A stretch of DNA of 64,000 nt from Rhizobium sp. BK196 (GTDB lineage: Bacteria > Pseudomonadota > Alphaproteobacteria > Rhizobiales > Rhizobiaceae), in assembly GCF_014193255.1 (NCBI RefSeq), contig NZ_JACHZB010000007.1, forward strand, positions 288,706 to 352,705, read 5' to 3'. Below, one piece after another: positions 34,217 to 42,962 of this stretch. The position numbers were made by a program, and so were the translations under genes. Numbering within the stretch: the stretch's first letter is position 1; each line of letters begins with the position of its first letter. The notes beneath the pieces were generated by a model, which saw nothing but the letters and a program-made list of their open reading frames with translations, had not been told where the DNA came from and made no database searches.

Positions 34217-34678
34217 CTATTCCTCGCCTGATTGCGCCTCGCCCTCGGGATGGGCATAGGCGAGCTTCAGCATAAGCTCCGACGCCTCGATCAACGCCTT
34301 GCGCTCTTGCGAAGTCAGGCGTTCGTCCATCGCTTTTTCCAGCCAGGCGCGGCGAGCGCCCATATCCTCCGACAGTATGTTGCGGCCATGACGGGTGATC
34401 GACAGTTCGATCTCGCGGCGATCGGCTTCGCTCCGCATCCGGCTGATCAGTCCGTCACGCTCGAGAGCGGCGATGATGCGGGTGACCGATTGCGGTTGCA
34501 GGCGCTCCTCGAGCGCAAGACGCCAGGCGGGCATCGGACCCAAGCGATGAAGAGTGGCGAGGATCGCGATGGTCGACAGGCTGTGCGGACTTTCGGACCG
34601 TGCGCCGCGCAGGCGGCGGCCGAGCAGCAGGACCGAACGCAGGATGAGTGTCGCGGCGGCGTCGTTGTTAGTGGACAT
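34217..34678 (-). CDS. MarR family transcriptional regulator
   Basis: A 153-residue MarR-type winged-HTH repressor. The DNA-binding part is PAWRLALEERLQPQSVTRIIAALERDGLI (about 50-78), followed by the wing MRSEADRREIELSIT. It is divergent from a FUSC-family membrane protein, and a 13-bp palindrome lies between them just upstream of its start. No Shine-Dalgarno precedes the ATG (34676-34678), so a leaderless or near-leaderless mRNA is possible. It probably represses the FUSC gene and itself. Confidence 0.88.
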   Translation of the reverse strand: MSTNNDAAATLILRSVLLLGRRLRGARSESPHSLSTIAILATLHRLGPMPAWRLALEERLQPQSVTRIIAALERDGLISRMRSEADRREIELSITRHGRNILSEDMGARRAWLEKAMDERLTSQERKALIEASELMLKLAYAHPEGEAQSGEE

Positions 34679-34682
34679 ATAG

Positions 34683-34695
34683 TACGCAGTGCGTA
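34683..34695. promoter_or_regulatory. palindromic operator between marR and the FUSC gene
   Basis: TACGCA-G-TGCGTA is a perfect inverted repeat 4 nt upstream of the marR start codon and 42 nt before the FUSC gene start, well placed for a MarR dimer. Confidence 0.65.
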
Positions 34696-34736
34696 TTGTA
34701 TTGATCGAGCCCAATCCCTGGATCGAGAGACGGTTG

Positions 34737-35804
34737 ATGGAAAAGACACTCAATCACTTTGCCGGAGCCTTTCGCTGGTCGACTGAGAAGGAAGTGACGG
34801 CGGTCGAAATCACCGTTTCGGCGCTCGCCATGGCCGTTCCGGCTCTGCTTGCAGCGAGAGGCCATCATACGGGGCTTGGCCTGATCGGTGGCATGGCGAT
34901 GAGCGGGACGGTAGCGCACGGCAGGCTGAGGACGCAAGCTGCGAGCGCAGGGGCTGCATTGCTGGTGTTGATGCTTGCGACCGGGCTTGCCTGTGCAATT
35001 GGGCGGCTGGGCGGTGCGTGGCAGATCGGCCTGTTGCTGATCGCGGGACTTGCCGGCGTCGTCGGCGGCTTCGATCGCGTTGTTGTCGCCGCCTCCATGC
35101 GCTTCGTCTTTTATCTCGTCATGGTCGGCGGCATCGTTTCTACCACCACGGCAGATCCGTTGCTCATTTTTGCGATTGTCATCGGCGGCGCGCTTTTTGC
35201 TGTCGCTCTCCATATGGTGATGGCTGCGGTCGTCGCGCATATTCGCCATCATCTGGCAGAGCCGGTTGAGGATGACCGCAAGCCGACCGCCAGACAGAAA
35301 TTCAACCGGCTGCGGCGCTCCCTGGCGGAACCGGCGGGTTGGCAATATCCCGTCCGGCTGGTTTCCTGCCTGGGCGCAGTTTCGCTCACCCACTTGTTCT
35401 TTCCCGATCATGACATTCACTGGGCGGCGCTGGCGCTGGTGCTGCTGATCGAGCGGCGGCCGGAGCGTTTGCCGCTGAAGACGACGCAAAGAGTGATCGG
35501 CGTTCTCTTCGGTGTCTGCTGTGCGGGATTGCTGTCGCTTCTAACCTTGCCAAGTTGGGCCGATGTGCTTGTCATCGGCATGCTCGGCGGCACCAGGCCC
35601 TTCCTTCGGGCCAGGAATTATCTCGCTTATTCGATCGTGATGACGCCGCTGATGATGATGGCGATGGGAACCGCCGATCATGCCCTGCCAACGTCAGCAC
35701 TGCTGGATAGGCTATTTGCAACTGTCTTCGCCGCCTGCCTTGTCCTGCTCGTCAACCACGCAACGATTCATTTTCTGCCACAGACGGCAGCGCCTCGCGC
35801 TTAG
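34737..35804 (+). CDS. FUSC family inner-membrane protein
   Basis: A 355-residue protein with about ten hydrophobic helices in two sets (about 18-145 and 215-350) separated by a cytoplasmic, basic linker (about 165-205). This is the layout of the FUSC/aromatic-acid exporter (AaeB) and fusaric-acid resistance superfamily. The second block starts with HIHWAALALVLLIERR-type sequence (here DIHWAALALVLL). The ATG at 34737 has GAGAGACGG upstream. MarR control suggests export of an aromatic or phenolic compound. Its TAG stop overlaps the stop of the convergent gene by two bases. Confidence 0.8.
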   Translation: MEKTLNHFAGAFRWSTEKEVTAVEITVSALAMAVPALLAARGHHTGLGLIGGMAMSGTVAHGRLRTQAASAGAALLVLMLATGLACAIGRLGGAWQIGLLLIAGLAGVVGGFDRVVVAASMRFVFYLVMVGGIVSTTTADPLLIFAIVIGGALFAVALHMVMAAVVAHIRHHLAEPVEDDRKPTARQKFNRLRRSLAEPAGWQYPVRLVSCLGAVSLTHLFFPDHDIHWAALALVLLIERRPERLPLKTTQRVIGVLFGVCCAGLLSLLTLPSWADVLVIGMLGGTRPFLRARNYLAYSIVMTPLMMMAMGTADHALPTSALLDRLFATVFAACLVLLVNHATIHFLPQTAAPRA

Positions 35805-36589
35805 ACAACGATGCTCGAAGGAATGGTCGCCGTCGGCACGGCAGCCGACAGCCCGGTCATGGCTGATTGTGCTGCTCCGATTGCACCTTCGACGGCGTCA
35901 CGGTTATTTTCACGCAGATCGCGCATGGCCTTTTCGAGGATCTGCTTCAGTTCGCGGACGACGGATTTGAACTCCTCCATCGTCTTGCGGTCATCGGCGG
36001 AAATTGCCGAGGACTTCGGACCGTCCTCGACGATTTCCTGATAGGCTTTGCGGGCATGAGCCGCGCCATCTGTTTCCGCAGTGTCCGTGCCGCCTTCCAC
36101 CGTTTCCGTTGTCGTTTCGGTGCCCTGCTTTGCCTCGGTAGAAGCCGTTGCATCGCTTGCGACAACGTCGGCCGTTGCATTGGCGGTGGCATCGGCCGTG
36201 GTGGCGGTGGAAGCCGATATGGCTGCAGTGCTGGTCGCAGCACCTGCGTCGGAGGAGCCCTCGGTTGCAACGGCCGAGGCGAACTCGGAGGCCGCGGCGC
36301 CGACCTTTCGCGCGAGTTCGGCGGCGAGACGCGCAATCACTTCAGGCGGGAAGCCCGCCGTCTTCAGCGCCTGAAGCTCCTGCTTGGCTTCTTCCAGCTT
36401 GCGCTGGGCGCGGCTCTTTGCATCGTCAGCGGAGCTTGCCAGCGAATTGCGCACCTGCTCCAGCGCCAGCGACTGCCGCTGGATCTTCAATACACCCGTG
36501 TCGGGCTCATCTCTCGTGGACGATACGCCGGATTGCGCCGGTTGGGTGCCGCGCAGAAGGGTGGTCGCCGAAACGGTTGCGAGCTGCAT
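35801..36589 (-). CDS. uncharacterised Ala/Thr-rich protein with coiled-coil ends
   Basis: A 262-residue protein I do not recognise. There is no signal peptide or membrane helix. Residues about 35-95 form a charged coiled-coil segment (SRAQRKLEEAKQELQALK). About 105-185 is a low-complexity stretch almost entirely Ala, Thr, Ser, Glu and Asp. About 190-240 is a second helical, coiled-coil-like region (MEEFKSVVRELKQILEKAM). The C-terminus is Ala/Thr/Pro-rich. The start ATG at 36587-36589 has GGGGG six nt upstream. Codon use looks like its neighbours and the stop codons of this gene and the convergent FUSC gene overlap, arguing for a real gene. No function is assigned. Confidence 0.7.
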   Translation of the reverse strand: MQLATVSATTLLRGTQPAQSGVSSTRDEPDTGVLKIQRQSLALEQVRNSLASSADDAKSRAQRKLEEAKQELQALKTAGFPPEVIARLAAELARKVGAAASEFASAVATEGSSDAGAATSTAAISASTATTADATANATADVVASDATASTEAKQGTETTTETVEGGTDTAETDGAAHARKAYQEIVEDGPKSSAISADDRKTMEEFKSVVRELKQILEKAMRDLRENNRDAVEGAIGAAQSAMTGLSAAVPTATIPSSIVV

Positions 36590-36628
36590 AATATACCCCC
36601 GATTACATTTGGGGCGTACTCTGCCAGA

Positions 36629-37543
36629 TCAGACTTGCGTGGAACTGGGCCGCGAAACGGTTTGTTTCTCGGCCAATTGCCGCATCGTCTGCTCAAAAAG
36701 GGGCATGCCGCCGGGCTTCCAGCCGAGCGCGCGAATCTTGCCTGTGTTCATAGCGCAAAGCTCTGCCTTGTCCGCTGCTTCGGGCAGCGGGAAGGGACAG
36801 TCGGCGTGATGCCGCATCGGCGAGAGGATATCCTTCGTATCGACGACGATATCCGAAACGTTGAAGATCTCGCCTGAGATTCGGGCGCTTTCTGTTTCCA
36901 GCATCAGGCGCACGGCGCGGCCGAGATCGCGACCATGTACTTCGGTTCCCGCATGTGAGGAAATGGGCTGGCCGCTCAGATAGTCATCGATCAGTCGATC
37001 CCATTTGTTTGGAGAACGGTCACCGTAAACGCCTGTTGCCCGTAAGCTTGCTCCGGCAAAGCCTGGTCCGGAAAGATGGGCGAGCGTGCGTTCCGCATCG
37101 AGCTTGACCTGTCCGTAAAGGGTTTCCGGCGTGGCGGGCATGGTTTCGAAAAGCTCGGTGCCAGGTGCATGCTCGCCATAGGCGGCGCGGCTGGAGATGA
37201 AGATGCAGCGGCGGGTACCCGCGCGCTTTGCTTCCTCGAAGAGTTTTACGGTGCCGTCGAGGTTCAGGCGGTGAAATGCCTTCGGGTCATCGCCTTCGCC
37301 GCCGCGATATTTTCCTTCGATGTGATTGAAGGCGGCGTGCACGAAGAAATAGGCGTCGTCGAAGGCGCCGATATCGTCCTTGTCCGGATCGAGCGAAAGC
37401 GGGACGAAATCGACCGGACGAGAGAAGGATCGGGGGAGCGGCGCACGCCGTCCGCCGATAATCACCTGATATCCGGCAGAAAGCAGCTCTTCGACGATAT
37501 AGTGTCCGACGAGGCCCGTTCCGCCTGATACCAGTACTTTCAT
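36629..37543 (-). CDS. sqdC: sulfolipid biosynthesis NAD-dependent epimerase/reductase-like protein SqdC
   Basis: A 304-residue extended short-chain dehydrogenase (NAD-epimerase fold): dinucleotide motif GGTGLVG (7-13), active-site Tyr-Lys pair in YGQVKLDAE (about 143-151). On fold alone it is only an epimerase-like protein. The assignment to sqdC comes from being last in a sqdB-GT8-epimerase set, as in Sinorhizobium and Rhodobacter, where SqdC is a small reductase-like protein needed for normal sulfoquinovosyl-diacylglycerol synthesis. Its start overlaps the end of sqdD by four bases. Confidence 0.78.
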   Translation of the reverse strand: MKVLVSGGTGLVGHYIVEELLSAGYQVIIGGRRAPLPRSFSRPVDFVPLSLDPDKDDIGAFDDAYFFVHAAFNHIEGKYRGGEGDDPKAFHRLNLDGTVKLFEEAKRAGTRRCIFISSRAAYGEHAPGTELFETMPATPETLYGQVKLDAERTLAHLSGPGFAGASLRATGVYGDRSPNKWDRLIDDYLSGQPISSHAGTEVHGRDLGRAVRLMLETESARISGEIFNVSDIVVDTKDILSPMRHHADCPFPLPEAADKAELCAMNTGKIRALGWKPGGMPLFEQTMRQLAEKQTVSRPSSTQV

Positions 37544-38364
37544 GCCACCTCATCCGGATTGGCCAGAGATGCAATCTCCGGCACATGGCCGCCAGTATGG
37601 AAACAATGCCACAAATCGATCAAAGGTTGTAGCCTCGCGGCCTTGGGATGATTTTTTTCCCAAGGCTTTTCATATTGATAGTGCAGGATAGAAATGCTCT
37701 CCCAATCCCACAGAGCCGGCATGGTGAACCACACATATTGCAGCATGTTGAAATAGACCGGCAGGCCGTGCCAATCGGGGAAGAACGTCTCGAGGAAGGT
37801 CTGATCCGTGCGCCGCCAGAAGATGTCGGGCTGATCCAGAACCGCGAGCATCTTCCGGAAGGCCTCGTGCGAGGGGCGGGCGACGAAGACGCCGGAGTTC
37901 ATGCGGCGGAAGTCTGCAAGGCTTTCATAGACATTCGGCGCCGCGGAGAATTCCGGATAGGCGAAGAGCTTGTCGACGTTCTTCAAGACGATCGCATCGG
38001 CATCGATGAAGACGCAGCGCTCATATTCGACAAGCTGCCAGAGGCGGAGTTTGCAGAAATTGTCGAGCGGCGAGTGAAAGGCCGGTTTGCGGCCCTTGGT
38101 GAAAGGTGCTGCGGAATGGAGATTGCCGCGCCCATGCCGCTCATTGAAAGCATCAGACAAAGGCAGATGACCGACTTCGATCAGCCGGCAGCCGAGAGCG
38201 TCCAGTGGGGCGAGGGTGGCCGCGTCAACACCGCCGGTATGCAGGATGACAATGGCGGCGTCCGTACCAGTGCGGCGCAGCGAGTTGACCAGTGCCGTCG
38301 CGCCCATGGCGTAATCAGCGTTGGTGACGAGAGTGACGTAGGCGAAGTGCGGGGCAGGAGTCAT
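37540..38364 (-). CDS. sqdD: glycogenin-like glycosyltransferase family 8, probable UDP-sulfoquinovose:diacylglycerol transferase SqdD
   Basis: A 274-residue GT8 (glycogenin-type, retaining) glycosyltransferase. The metal and UDP-sugar binding DxD motif is FIDADAIVLKNVD (about 117-129); the family segments KLRLWQL and NSGVFVARPS are present. Rhodobacter SqdD is a glycogenin homologue that moves sulfoquinovose from UDP to diacylglycerol, and this gene sits between sqdB and sqdC. The ATG at 38362-38364 is used; the ribosome site is not strong. It overlaps sqdC by four bases and follows sqdB by 67 nt. Confidence 0.82.
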   Translation of the reverse strand: MTPAPHFAYVTLVTNADYAMGATALVNSLRRTGTDAAIVILHTGGVDAATLAPLDALGCRLIEVGHLPLSDAFNERHGRGNLHSAAPFTKGRKPAFHSPLDNFCKLRLWQLVEYERCVFIDADAIVLKNVDKLFAYPEFSAAPNVYESLADFRRMNSGVFVARPSHEAFRKMLAVLDQPDIFWRRTDQTFLETFFPDWHGLPVYFNMLQYVWFTMPALWDWESISILHYQYEKPWEKNHPKAARLQPLIDLWHCFHTGGHVPEIASLANPDEVA

Positions 38365-38431
38365 GGATGCGGTGCACTTTCCTGAACGGCCTCGCTCCGG
38401 CAAGGCCGTTCCCTCGAGAAGAAAGCACTTC

Positions 38432-39652
38432 TCATGATACGGACTTCAGCCGCTTGCCTTCCGGGTCGTGATTTATCGTCGCGGCGATATCCTTCGTCCA
38501 GGCGGAGACGGCAGGGACGCGGGAGCGGTCGACACGGTAAGCGAATTTCTTGGCGACTTCGACAATTTCGTCGAGCAGGCCAGCCTGCAGCGTGATCGGG
38601 TTGAGGCCAAGGCCGAGGAACTTGTCGTTCCTGACGACCAGATCGTTTTCGGCAGCTTCCTTGCGCGGATTGGGCAGCCAGACGACTTCGGAACCGGCCA
38701 TCTTGGCGATCATCTCCGCAAGATCGCGCACGCGGTGGGTTTCCGTCATCTGGTTGAAGATCTCGACGCGTGAGCCGCGGGCGGGGGGATTCTGGAGCGC
38801 CAGTTCGATGCAGCGAACGGAATCCTGGATGTGGATGAAGGCGCGCGTCTGCCCGCCGGTGCCGTGGACGGTCAGCGGATAGCCGATGGCGGCCTGAATG
38901 AGGAACCGGTTCAGCACCGTGCCGTAATCGCCGTCATAATCGAAGCGATTGATGAGCTGCGGATGGCGGCGCGTCTGTTCAGTATGCGTGCCCCAGACGA
39001 TGCCTTGATGCAGATCCGTGATCCTGAGACCATCATTCTTGGCATAGAACTGGAAAAGCAGCTGATCCAGGCACTTCGTCATGTGGTAGATCGAGCCGGG
39101 ATTGGACGGATAGAGAATTTCCTGGGAAGCCGTTTCGCCATCCATCGTTTCGATGCTGACGGGAAGATAACCTTCTGGAATGGCTGCGCCGACTGTCGAA
39201 TAGCCATAGACGCCCATGGTGCCCAGGTGGACGAGATGCGCATCGAGCTGCAGCTCGACCAATGCATTCAAGAGATTATGCGTGGCGCTGACGTTGTTGT
39301 TGACAGTGTAATTCTTGTGCCGGTCGCTCTTCATCGAATAAGGCGCGGCGCGCTGCTCGGCGAAATGGATGATCGCATCCGGCCGGTTTTCCGCGAGCCA
39401 CTTCTTCAGGAGCTCGTAGTCGCGGGCGAGGTCGATCAGATTGAAATGGATGCGGCGGCCGGTTTCGGCATGCCAGATACGAGTGCGCTCCTGAATGGAG
39501 TCCATCGGCGTCAGCGACTGGACGCCGAGCTCGGTATCGATCCAGCGGCGGGAGAGATTGTCGAGGATGTGGATGTCATGCCCGGCATCGGAGAGATGCA
39601 GCGAGGTTGGCCAACCGATGAAACCGTCTCCGCCCATCACCGCAATCTTCAT
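38432..39652 (-). CDS. sqdB: UDP-sulfoquinovose synthase SqdB
   Basis: A 406-residue SDR enzyme that makes UDP-sulfoquinovose from UDP-glucose and sulfite, the head-group donor for the sulfolipid SQDG. The N-terminal GGDGFIGWPTSLHL and the segment SRRWIDTELGVQSLTP (about 34-49) are characteristic of SQD1/SqdB. HFAEQRAAPYSM is the substrate loop, and the Tyr-Lys pair is in YHMTKCLDQ. Length matches SqdB. The ATG at 39650-39652 has GAGGAG about 10 nt upstream. First gene of sqdB-sqdD-sqdC. Confidence 0.93.
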   Translation of the reverse strand: MKIAVMGGDGFIGWPTSLHLSDAGHDIHILDNLSRRWIDTELGVQSLTPMDSIQERTRIWHAETGRRIHFNLIDLARDYELLKKWLAENRPDAIIHFAEQRAAPYSMKSDRHKNYTVNNNVSATHNLLNALVELQLDAHLVHLGTMGVYGYSTVGAAIPEGYLPVSIETMDGETASQEILYPSNPGSIYHMTKCLDQLLFQFYAKNDGLRITDLHQGIVWGTHTEQTRRHPQLINRFDYDGDYGTVLNRFLIQAAIGYPLTVHGTGGQTRAFIHIQDSVRCIELALQNPPARGSRVEIFNQMTETHRVRDLAEMIAKMAGSEVVWLPNPRKEAAENDLVVRNDKFLGLGLNPITLQAGLLDEIVEVAKKFAYRVDRSRVPAVSAWTKDIAATINHDPEGKRLKSVS

Positions 39653-39770
39653 GCCACTGGCTCCTCATCGGTTGCGTCCTAACGGGGATAGTTAGGAAAT
39701 ATGACAATTGTTCAATGCTTGCTTGTCGAGACGTGTTGCGCCAAAGAGGGCGGAAAGTTTGGAGAAAATT

Positions 39771-40220
39771 ATGGCGGAACACGGTTTTTCTATTTCCGGC
39801 GAACTCACCGAGATAGGCCACCGACTCGTGCAGCGGGTCTATTATGAAGATACGGATTTCTCCGGTCTGGTCTATCATGCACGCTATCTGCATTTCCTCG
39901 AACGTGGTCGCACCGACTATCTGCGCTGCCTCGGTGTCGAGCAGCGAGAGCTCGTCAATGCGGACGAGGAGGGACTCGTTTTCGTCGTTCATCGCATGGA
40001 GATCGACTTTAAAAGCCCGGCACGCATGGACGACATTTTGACCGTGATCACACACACCGAAAAGGCCGGCGGCGCAAAGATGGTGCTCAACCAGGAAATC
40101 CGCCGCGACGATACTTTGCTGATCGCCGCCAAAGTAATCATCGCCGTGATCAACGCCAAGGGCAGGCCGCGCCGGTTGCCGGAGGCGCTGGCAAGGCAAA
40201 TGCTCATTCCTGAAAGCTGA
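39771..40220 (+). CDS. ybgC: tol-pal system-associated acyl-CoA thioesterase YbgC
   Basis: A 149-residue hot-dog-fold thioesterase (4HBT family). The catalytic Asp is in VYYEDTDFSGLVYHARYLHFLERGR, the YbgC signature. It usually precedes tolQ, as here, and acts on short-chain acyl-CoA or ACP esters with links to phospholipid synthesis. The ATG at 39771 has GGAGAAAATT upstream. An unusually long 404-nt gap separates it from tolQ, so tolQ probably has its own promoter. It is divergent from sqdB. Confidence 0.93.
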   Translation: MAEHGFSISGELTEIGHRLVQRVYYEDTDFSGLVYHARYLHFLERGRTDYLRCLGVEQRELVNADEEGLVFVVHRMEIDFKSPARMDDILTVITHTEKAGGAKMVLNQEIRRDDTLLIAAKVIIAVINAKGRPRRLPEALARQMLIPES

Positions 40221-40624
40221 AAATAACCAGGCTAAAGCCTGCGCTTTCTGCGTCAAAGTGACGGAATCGAGGACTTGAAAAAACTTGAATTTTATGTGAA
40301 GGAATTGCCGCGCTGCAAGATGAGCGCTGTGTTCAGCAACCGGGCGATTCTCCGGTCAAGTTAATCCAGGAACAAAATCTCCCGCGACGTTCCCGCTGTC
40401 ATAGTCTGGCACTAACGATCTATTAACCATAATAGTGTCTTACTCGCGGAGTCGGAGTTTGTGCGACGCACGCCTTCCTTTGACCAAATTTGACGGCAAG
40501 AAGGCGGAAGAAGAGCTTGGAAGCTTGACCAGGGCTTTGGGCGGCGGCCGCCAGACATTCTTGCGTGATCACTTCGTGCCGCCCGGTCAAGCGCCGGGCG
40601 TTTGGATTCGGGGATTTTGGATCT
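40221..40624 (+). promoter_or_regulatory. 404-nt intergenic region before tolQ with a CtrA-type octamer
   Basis: No convincing gene lies here. The TTAACCAT octamer (40423-40430), which matches the short CtrA recognition form, lies about 195 nt before tolQ. The rest shows no clear hairpin terminator for ybgC. The region should carry the promoter of the tol cluster, and its length leaves room for a leader or small RNA that I cannot confirm. Confidence 0.45.
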
Positions 40625-41344
40625 ATGGAACAAGTAGGATTGGCAGCAGCCACGACCGACGTTAGTCTCTGGTCGCTTTTCATGCAGGCCGGCATCGTCG
40701 TCAAGCTGGTCATGCTCGGCCTTATCGCCGCTTCGGTGTGGACCTGGGCTATCGTCATCGACAAATATCTAGCCTACGGACGCGCCCGTCGCCAGTTCGA
40801 CAAGTTCGAGCAGGTCTTCTGGTCGGGCCAGTCGCTGGAAGAACTTTACCGGACGCTTTCCGAGCGCAACAATACCGGCCTTGCGGCGATCTTCGTCGCG
40901 GCGATGCGCGAGTGGAAGAAATCCTTCGAGCGCGGTGCGCGTTCGCCGATCGGTCTGCAGATGCGTATCGACCGCGCCATGGACGTCACACTCGCCCGTG
41001 AATCCGAATATCTCTCGGCCCGCCTTGGGTCGCTTGCGACGATCGGTTCGGCCGGTCCGTTCATCGGTCTCTTCGGTACGGTCGTCGGTATCATGACCTC
41101 GTTCCAGGCAATCGCCGGTTCGAAGTCTACCAACCTCGCGGTTGTCGCACCGGGTATCGCAGAAGCGCTTCTCGCGACCGCTATCGGCCTCGTCGCCGCT
41201 ATTCCGGCGGTTATCGCCTACAACAAGTTCTCCGCCGACGCGGGCAAGCTCTCAGCTCGCATGGAAGGTTTTGCGGACGAATTCTCCGCCATCCTTTCGC
41301 GCCAGATCGACGAGAAGCTGCAGCCGCGCCAGGCTGCGCAGTAA
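40625..41344 (+). CDS. tolQ: Tol-Pal system protein TolQ
   Basis: TolQ (239 aa) is the proton-channel subunit of the TolQRA motor, which constricts the outer membrane at division. Three membrane helices are visible (about 20-42, 137-160 and 170-195), with the conserved GSAGPFIGLFGTVVGIMTSF in helix 2 and APGIAEALLATAIGLVAAIPAVIAYN in helix 3. The ATG at 40625 gives the normal length. It is followed by tolR after 14 nt. Confidence 0.96.
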   Translation: MEQVGLAAATTDVSLWSLFMQAGIVVKLVMLGLIAASVWTWAIVIDKYLAYGRARRQFDKFEQVFWSGQSLEELYRTLSERNNTGLAAIFVAAMREWKKSFERGARSPIGLQMRIDRAMDVTLARESEYLSARLGSLATIGSAGPFIGLFGTVVGIMTSFQAIAGSKSTNLAVVAPGIAEALLATAIGLVAAIPAVIAYNKFSADAGKLSARMEGFADEFSAILSRQIDEKLQPRQAAQ

Positions 41345-41358
41345 CGGAGTAGACGATC

Positions 41359-41814
41359 ATGGGTATGGCTGTAGGCGGCAATAGCGGAGGGGGCGGCGGA
41401 CGCCGCCGCCGCGGTGGCCGCAACAAGGGGGTTATCTCCGAAATCAACGTGACGCCGCTCGTCGACGTCATGCTCGTGCTGCTTATCATCTTCATGGTGG
41501 CGGCCCCGATGATGACGGTCGGTGTTCCGATCGATCTGCCGGAAACGCAGGCCAAGGCGCTGAATTCCGAGACGCAACCGATCACGATCTCGGTCAAGAA
41601 CAGTGGCGAAGTCTATCTGCAGGAAACGCCGATCCCGGCTGAGGAAATTGCTGCAAAGCTCGAGGCGATCGCCACCACCGGTTACAACGAGCGCATCTTC
41701 GTGCGCGGCGATGCGACTGCGCCTTACGGCGTGATTGCTGACGTCATGGCCCGTATCCAGGGCGCGGGCTTCAAGAATATCGGCCTCGTGACGCAGCAGA
41801 AGAAGGACCAGTAA
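41359..41814 (+). CDS. tolR: Tol-Pal system protein TolR (ExbD family)
   Basis: TolR (151 aa) partners TolQ in the motor. After a Gly/Arg-rich cytoplasmic N-terminus (about 1-25), the single membrane helix INVTPLVDVMLVLLIIFMV carries the essential Asp36 of the proton path. A periplasmic ExbD-type domain follows. tolR lies between tolQ (14 nt) and tolA (8 nt) in one operon. Confidence 0.96.
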   Translation: MGMAVGGNSGGGGGRRRRGGRNKGVISEINVTPLVDVMLVLLIIFMVAAPMMTVGVPIDLPETQAKALNSETQPITISVKNSGEVYLQETPIPAEEIAAKLEAIATTGYNERIFVRGDATAPYGVIADVMARIQGAGFKNIGLVTQQKKDQ

Positions 41815-41822
41815 CGCTCAAG

Positions 41823-42962
41823 ATGAAGACCAGCGTCGTCACATCTGCGGTTCTGCACGGGCTGGTGCTTACCTGGGCGCTGGTGTCGCTGGGCGCTCCG
41901 GAATCTTTCAAGGTGGAGGATTTCGAGGCAATGCCGGTCGATCTCGTGCCGGTGGAATCCATCACGCAGATGCAGCAGGGCGATAAGAAGGCTCCAATGA
42001 AGGAGACCTCTGCGCCTGTGCCCACGACGCGGCCGCCAATCCCGGAGCCGTCGGAAAACGCCGGTGACAATAAGGTCGATCTGAAGACGCCGCCGGTTCC
42101 GAACGCCAAGCCGAGCAACAGCGACGCGGCCGCCGCCAATTCGAGCGACAAGCCCCAGCCGCAGATCGACCCGAAGCCGAACGACGTTAAGGAAGTCAAC
42201 AAGGAAGAGACCGAGGTCGAGCAGCCGAAGCAAGTCGCTTCCATTCCCCAGACCAAGCCGGCAGAAATAACGCCGCCGCCGAAGCCTGAGGAAAAGCCGC
42301 CGGAAGAGCAGGCCAAGCCTGAGGAGCCGCCGAAGCCGGATGCGGAAGCACTGCCGGACAAGGTGCCGACCCCGGTCGTCAAGCCGCAGGTAAAGCCGCC
42401 GGAGCAGAAACCGGCCGAAAAACCACCGGAGAAGACCCCGGATCAGCCGAAGGCTGCGGAAGTGCCGACGGACAAGAAGAAGGCTGACAAAAAGCAGGAA
42501 GTGGCGAAATCCGCTTCGTCGATGAAGAGCGACTTCAACGCGGATGAGATTTCCGCACTGTTGAACAAGACGGATCCGTCTGCCGGCGGCACCAAGCGTT
42601 CGACGCAGGAAGCATCGCTGGGCGCGAAGAAGGCCACGAATGGCGCCTCGAAACTGTCGCTCAGTGAAATGGATGCGCTGAAAAGCGCGATCGCCGGCAA
42701 CTGGTCGGTCATTCCCGGCATGGAGGGCATGGCTGACGTGCGCATCAAGGTTCATATGAAGCTTGATCAGGACGGCAATATCATTGGCGAGCCGGAAGTC
42801 GAAGCTACGGGTGGCGACAATGATTCCACCCGCCGAGCTCTGGCCGGCGGTGCCTATCGCGCCATCATGAAATCAGCGCCTTTCTCAAGTCTGCCGAAAG
42901 ACAAATACGACGCCTGGAACGAGGTCGTCGTCAACTTTGATCCGAGCGATCTGGGAATCTAG
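41823..42962 (+). CDS. tolA: cell envelope integrity protein TolA
   Basis: TolA (379 aa) spans the periplasm to link the TolQR motor to TolB/Pal. An N-terminal membrane anchor (about 1-25) is followed by a long Pro/Lys/Glu-rich extended domain (about 45-225) and a C-terminal TonB/TolA-like domain (about 275-379, ending NFDPSDLGI). The proline-rich linker replaces the long helix of enterobacterial TolA, as usual in alphaproteobacteria. Its stop codon abuts the ATG of a small gene that repeats the C-terminal domain. Confidence 0.93.
   Translation: MKTSVVTSAVLHGLVLTWALVSLGAPESFKVEDFEAMPVDLVPVESITQMQQGDKKAPMKETSAPVPTTRPPIPEPSENAGDNKVDLKTPPVPNAKPSNSDAAAANSSDKPQPQIDPKPNDVKEVNKEETEVEQPKQVASIPQTKPAEITPPPKPEEKPPEEQAKPEEPPKPDAEALPDKVPTPVVKPQVKPPEQKPAEKPPEKTPDQPKAAEVPTDKKKADKKQEVAKSASSMKSDFNADEISALLNKTDPSAGGTKRSTQEASLGAKKATNGASKLSLSEMDALKSAIAGNWSVIPGMEGMADVRIKVHMKLDQDGNIIGEPEVEATGGDNDSTRRALAGGAYRAIMKSAPFSSLPKDKYDAWNEVVVNFDPSDLGI

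Noticed and set aside
41724..42755. 343-codon minus-strand frame rich in Arg/Leu opposite tolA
   Set aside because: It is the mirror of the Pro/Lys-rich TolA linker; its repetitive composition follows from that.
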